Of a stretch of 64,000 bases of DNA, positions 62,101 through 64,000 are shown piece after piece. The DNA is taken from NCBI RefSeq assembly GCF_048773025.1, contig NC_133554.1, forward strand, positions 59,134,769-59,198,768, written 5' to 3'. The notes under the pieces are model-generated. The model was given only the letters and a program-made list of their open reading frames with translations. It was not told the origin of the DNA and made no database searches. Within the stretch, counting starts at the first letter, position 1. Each line of letters starts with the position of its first letter. Made by a program: the position numbers and the translations under genes. Source of the DNA: Camelus bactrianus. Taxonomy: Eukaryota; Chordata; Mammalia; Artiodactyla; Camelidae.

Positions 62101-63979
62101 GGTCAACGTCAGGTCAGTGTGGCCCCCGAGGCCAGGGTCTCGCTGTCCCCTGAGGGCCAACCTCATTCACTGGGGTTGTGGGTGTTCAGCCTGGAACAGG
62201 CCACTCGGACCTTGGGGTCCTGGACACTGGGGGTGGCGCTGAGCCTGTGGCAGGGCAGCCCCCGGTGGGCCGGCCGCTCACTGTCGCCCTCTGGCGTGTG
62301 TGGGGGTGGTGTCTGGCCCTGCCGCCCTGCTGAGCCCCTGCTTGTTTCAGGATGCAGAATGACATGAAGCTGCCCCAGAGCCAGCGCCGAAAGTGAGTAG
62401 CGCGCTCTGCCTGCAGGGTGGGGCCGGAGGGTCGGGGCGGAGGAGCCCCCAGAGTGGCTCTGCCAGGACGCAGTCGGGACTCGCCTGTGGGATCCCATGG
62501 AGCCGGCTGACGGCTTCTGGAAACAGGCATAGTGCACACCTCTGGCTGGGCCCGGGGCTGGTCACCGCTTCTCCCGCGTGTACCTGCGCGCACCCACGGG
62601 GAGGGTGGTTTGGAAGTGGGAGTGAGTGTGGACTTCGAAAGGCTTTGGGTGCAGGGGTTAGTTTTTCTTCCTGTGATGAAAGCACCATGTTGCGTGAAAC
62701 GTAGGGTGCTAGGGAGTCTAAGGTTCTGGCTGGGGACCCACGTCGAGCTAGGCTCTAGGCGTCGGCCCAGTCAGCTCAGGGGGCGTGTGGCTCTGGCTGG
62801 AGCGTCAGCCCCAGGGAAGGTGGACGAGTGAACCAGGGGAGAGGGGGCCCCGCAGGGCGTCCCATCCTCCTGCCCTCTGTAATGGCCTGCAGACAGGACC
62901 TGCCTTGGAGCTGGCAGCCCCCAGAGGGCATTTCCCTCCCTCTTCAAGCCCTGAACTCCTGTGAGCAGGGAGACAGGAAGCCATTGTCCTCTGGCCCTTT
63001 TGACACTCAGCACCTCCTGGCCTGGGATGGGGCCGTGGCTCCCATGGGGGGTACCCTCCCCCCATGGGAGCCAGTGGTCAGGGAGAAGCTCATGTGGGCC
63101 CACTCTGTCCCCGACAGCTATGCCCACGCCCTGGATGGCCTGTGCCGTGTGGCCCGAGAAGGTGAGAGGTGGGAGGGCTGGGCTGGGACCCAGGAGTGGG
63201 GCCTGGGTGGGGAGGGGTTTGGGCTGGGCACCCGACCTCTCCCCTCCCCCGGCAGAGGGTCTGAAGAAGCTGTTCTCAGGCGCAACCATGGCGTCCAGTC
63301 GTGGGATGTTGGTCACCGTGGGTCAGGTAGGGTTTCTGCTTGGGGTGGGGCTCTGGGGCCCTGTGAGAAATCCCAGAGGAAGGCAGTGGGCATGGAACAC
63401 GGGTGGGGCTGGGGCGCGTCTGTGATGGGTGTGGTGACCGTAGATGACCCAACAGAGTGGGTACCTGGTCAGTCCAGCTGGTGTCATTGTGGGCCCCTTT
63501 TGGCTTCTCCCGAGGTGGGCTCTGTCCTTTGGGCCCTGACTGTCCCTGCCACCCTACAGCTGTCCTGCTATGACCAAGCCAAGCAGCTGGTCCTCAGCAC
63601 CGGGTACTTGTCTGACAGCATCTTCACTCACTTTATCGCCAGCTTCATCGCGGTGAGTGGCGGGGTGGGGCTTCCCTGGGGGCCCTGGGATGAGGGAGGG
63701 GCTCAGTGGCAGGAGGCTTTGACGAGTTAGACTGAATAGGTGGGTGCTAGGGTCCTGGGGAGGAGCCCACGGGCCAGGGCTGTTCCTGGTGTCCCCATGG
63801 CCCTAGGGACACCTGGGGGTCCAGGACAGGTCTGTGGGGTAGGATGAGGGTGCCCACCTGCCCTGCCTGGCAGGCCCGTTGGTGATGACCCTGCACCCCA
63901 GGGCGGATGCGCCACTGTCCTGTGCCAGCCCCTGGACGTGCTGAAGACCCGCCTGATGAACGCCAAGGGCGAATATCGG
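59160..63979 (+). CDS. SLC25A10: SLC25A10, mitochondrial dicarboxylate carrier, partial
   Basis: Exchanges malate and succinate for phosphate or thiosulfate across the inner mitochondrial membrane. Nine coding exons are visible: 59160-59252, 61293-61412, 61872-61986, 62064-62112, 62351-62392, 63118-63161, 63256-63326, 63560-63652 and 63902-63979. They give residues 1-235, beginning MAAEARVSRWYFGGLASCGA. The three mitochondrial carrier signatures are PLDLLK (26-31), PADMVNVR (119-126, with Asn where the family usually has Lys or Arg) and PLDVLK in exon 9. Exon 9 ends with a GTGAGT donor at 63980, so about 52 C-terminal residues of a 287-residue protein lie right of the window. Intron 6 is 94 nt, G-rich at its 5' end and pyrimidine-rich at its 3' end. 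Confidence 0.95.
59353..59410 (+). mobile_element. MIR SINE fragment
   Basis: CTGTGTGACCTTGGGCTCGC followed by CCTCTCTGAGCCTGTTTCCC is a short MIR core in SLC25A10 intron 1. Confidence 0.65.
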
Positions 63980-64000
63980 GTGAGTGGGGCCCCGCCCTGC

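Noticed and set aside
62828-63730. 300-codon open frame on the plus strand
   Set aside because: Reads through SLC25A10 introns 5-8, picking up exons 6 and 8 in frame by chance; the spliced carrier explains the conserved parts.

Overview
The window is nuclear DNA from a placental mammal, most likely a camelid. Two things point there. Five copies of a tRNA-Ala-like SINE of the kind I associate with camelids (internal Pol III A and B boxes intact in the best copies) are scattered through introns and spacers, together with cetartiodactyl-type L1 3' ends. The gene order also matches human chromosome 17q25.3. Genes are spliced, with GT-AG introns and CpG-island promoters. There is nothing bacterial or viral beyond old repeats.

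Layout from left to right: NPLOC4 (minus; coding exons 1 and 2 only, the rest lies left of the window); TSPAN10 (plus) and PDE6G (minus), tail to tail; OXLD1 (minus) and CCDC137 (plus), head to head over about 200 bp; a 10 kb gene-poor spacer; ARL16 (minus) and HGS (plus), head to head over about 280 bp; MRPL12 (plus); SLC25A10 (plus), which runs off the right edge with only its last coding segment missing. I rebuilt exons for all nine genes by following reading frame and phase across splice sites. Seven give complete proteins: TSPAN10 359 aa, PDE6G 87, OXLD1 153, CCDC137 294, ARL16 173, HGS 776 and MRPL12 197. SLC25A10 is complete to residue 235.

The genes fall into loose groups. TSPAN10 (pigment cell and RPE tetraspanin) and PDE6G (rod phosphodiesterase inhibitor) are both eye genes, each with fitting candidate regulatory motifs. 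OXLD1, MRPL12 and SLC25A10 are mitochondrial. NPLOC4 and HGS act on ubiquitinated cargo at the p97 and ESCRT-0 steps. ARL16 is an atypical ARF-like GTPase. They share housekeeping-type promoters and are not an operon.

The most unusual signals are in splicing. ARL16 intron 1 has no GT-AG solution that keeps frame; it reads best as a minor-spliceosome (U12-type) intron with CT-AC ends, a near-perfect U12 donor and a canonical U12 branch site, and it is 198 nt long with no stop. OXLD1 intron 1 and HGS intron 16 are best read as GC-AG introns. A 43-44 bp minisatellite lies in the MRPL12 promoter/5' UTR. I found no wholly new biological system. The gene assignments rest on remembered human protein sequences and on internal frame consistency; no database search was run.
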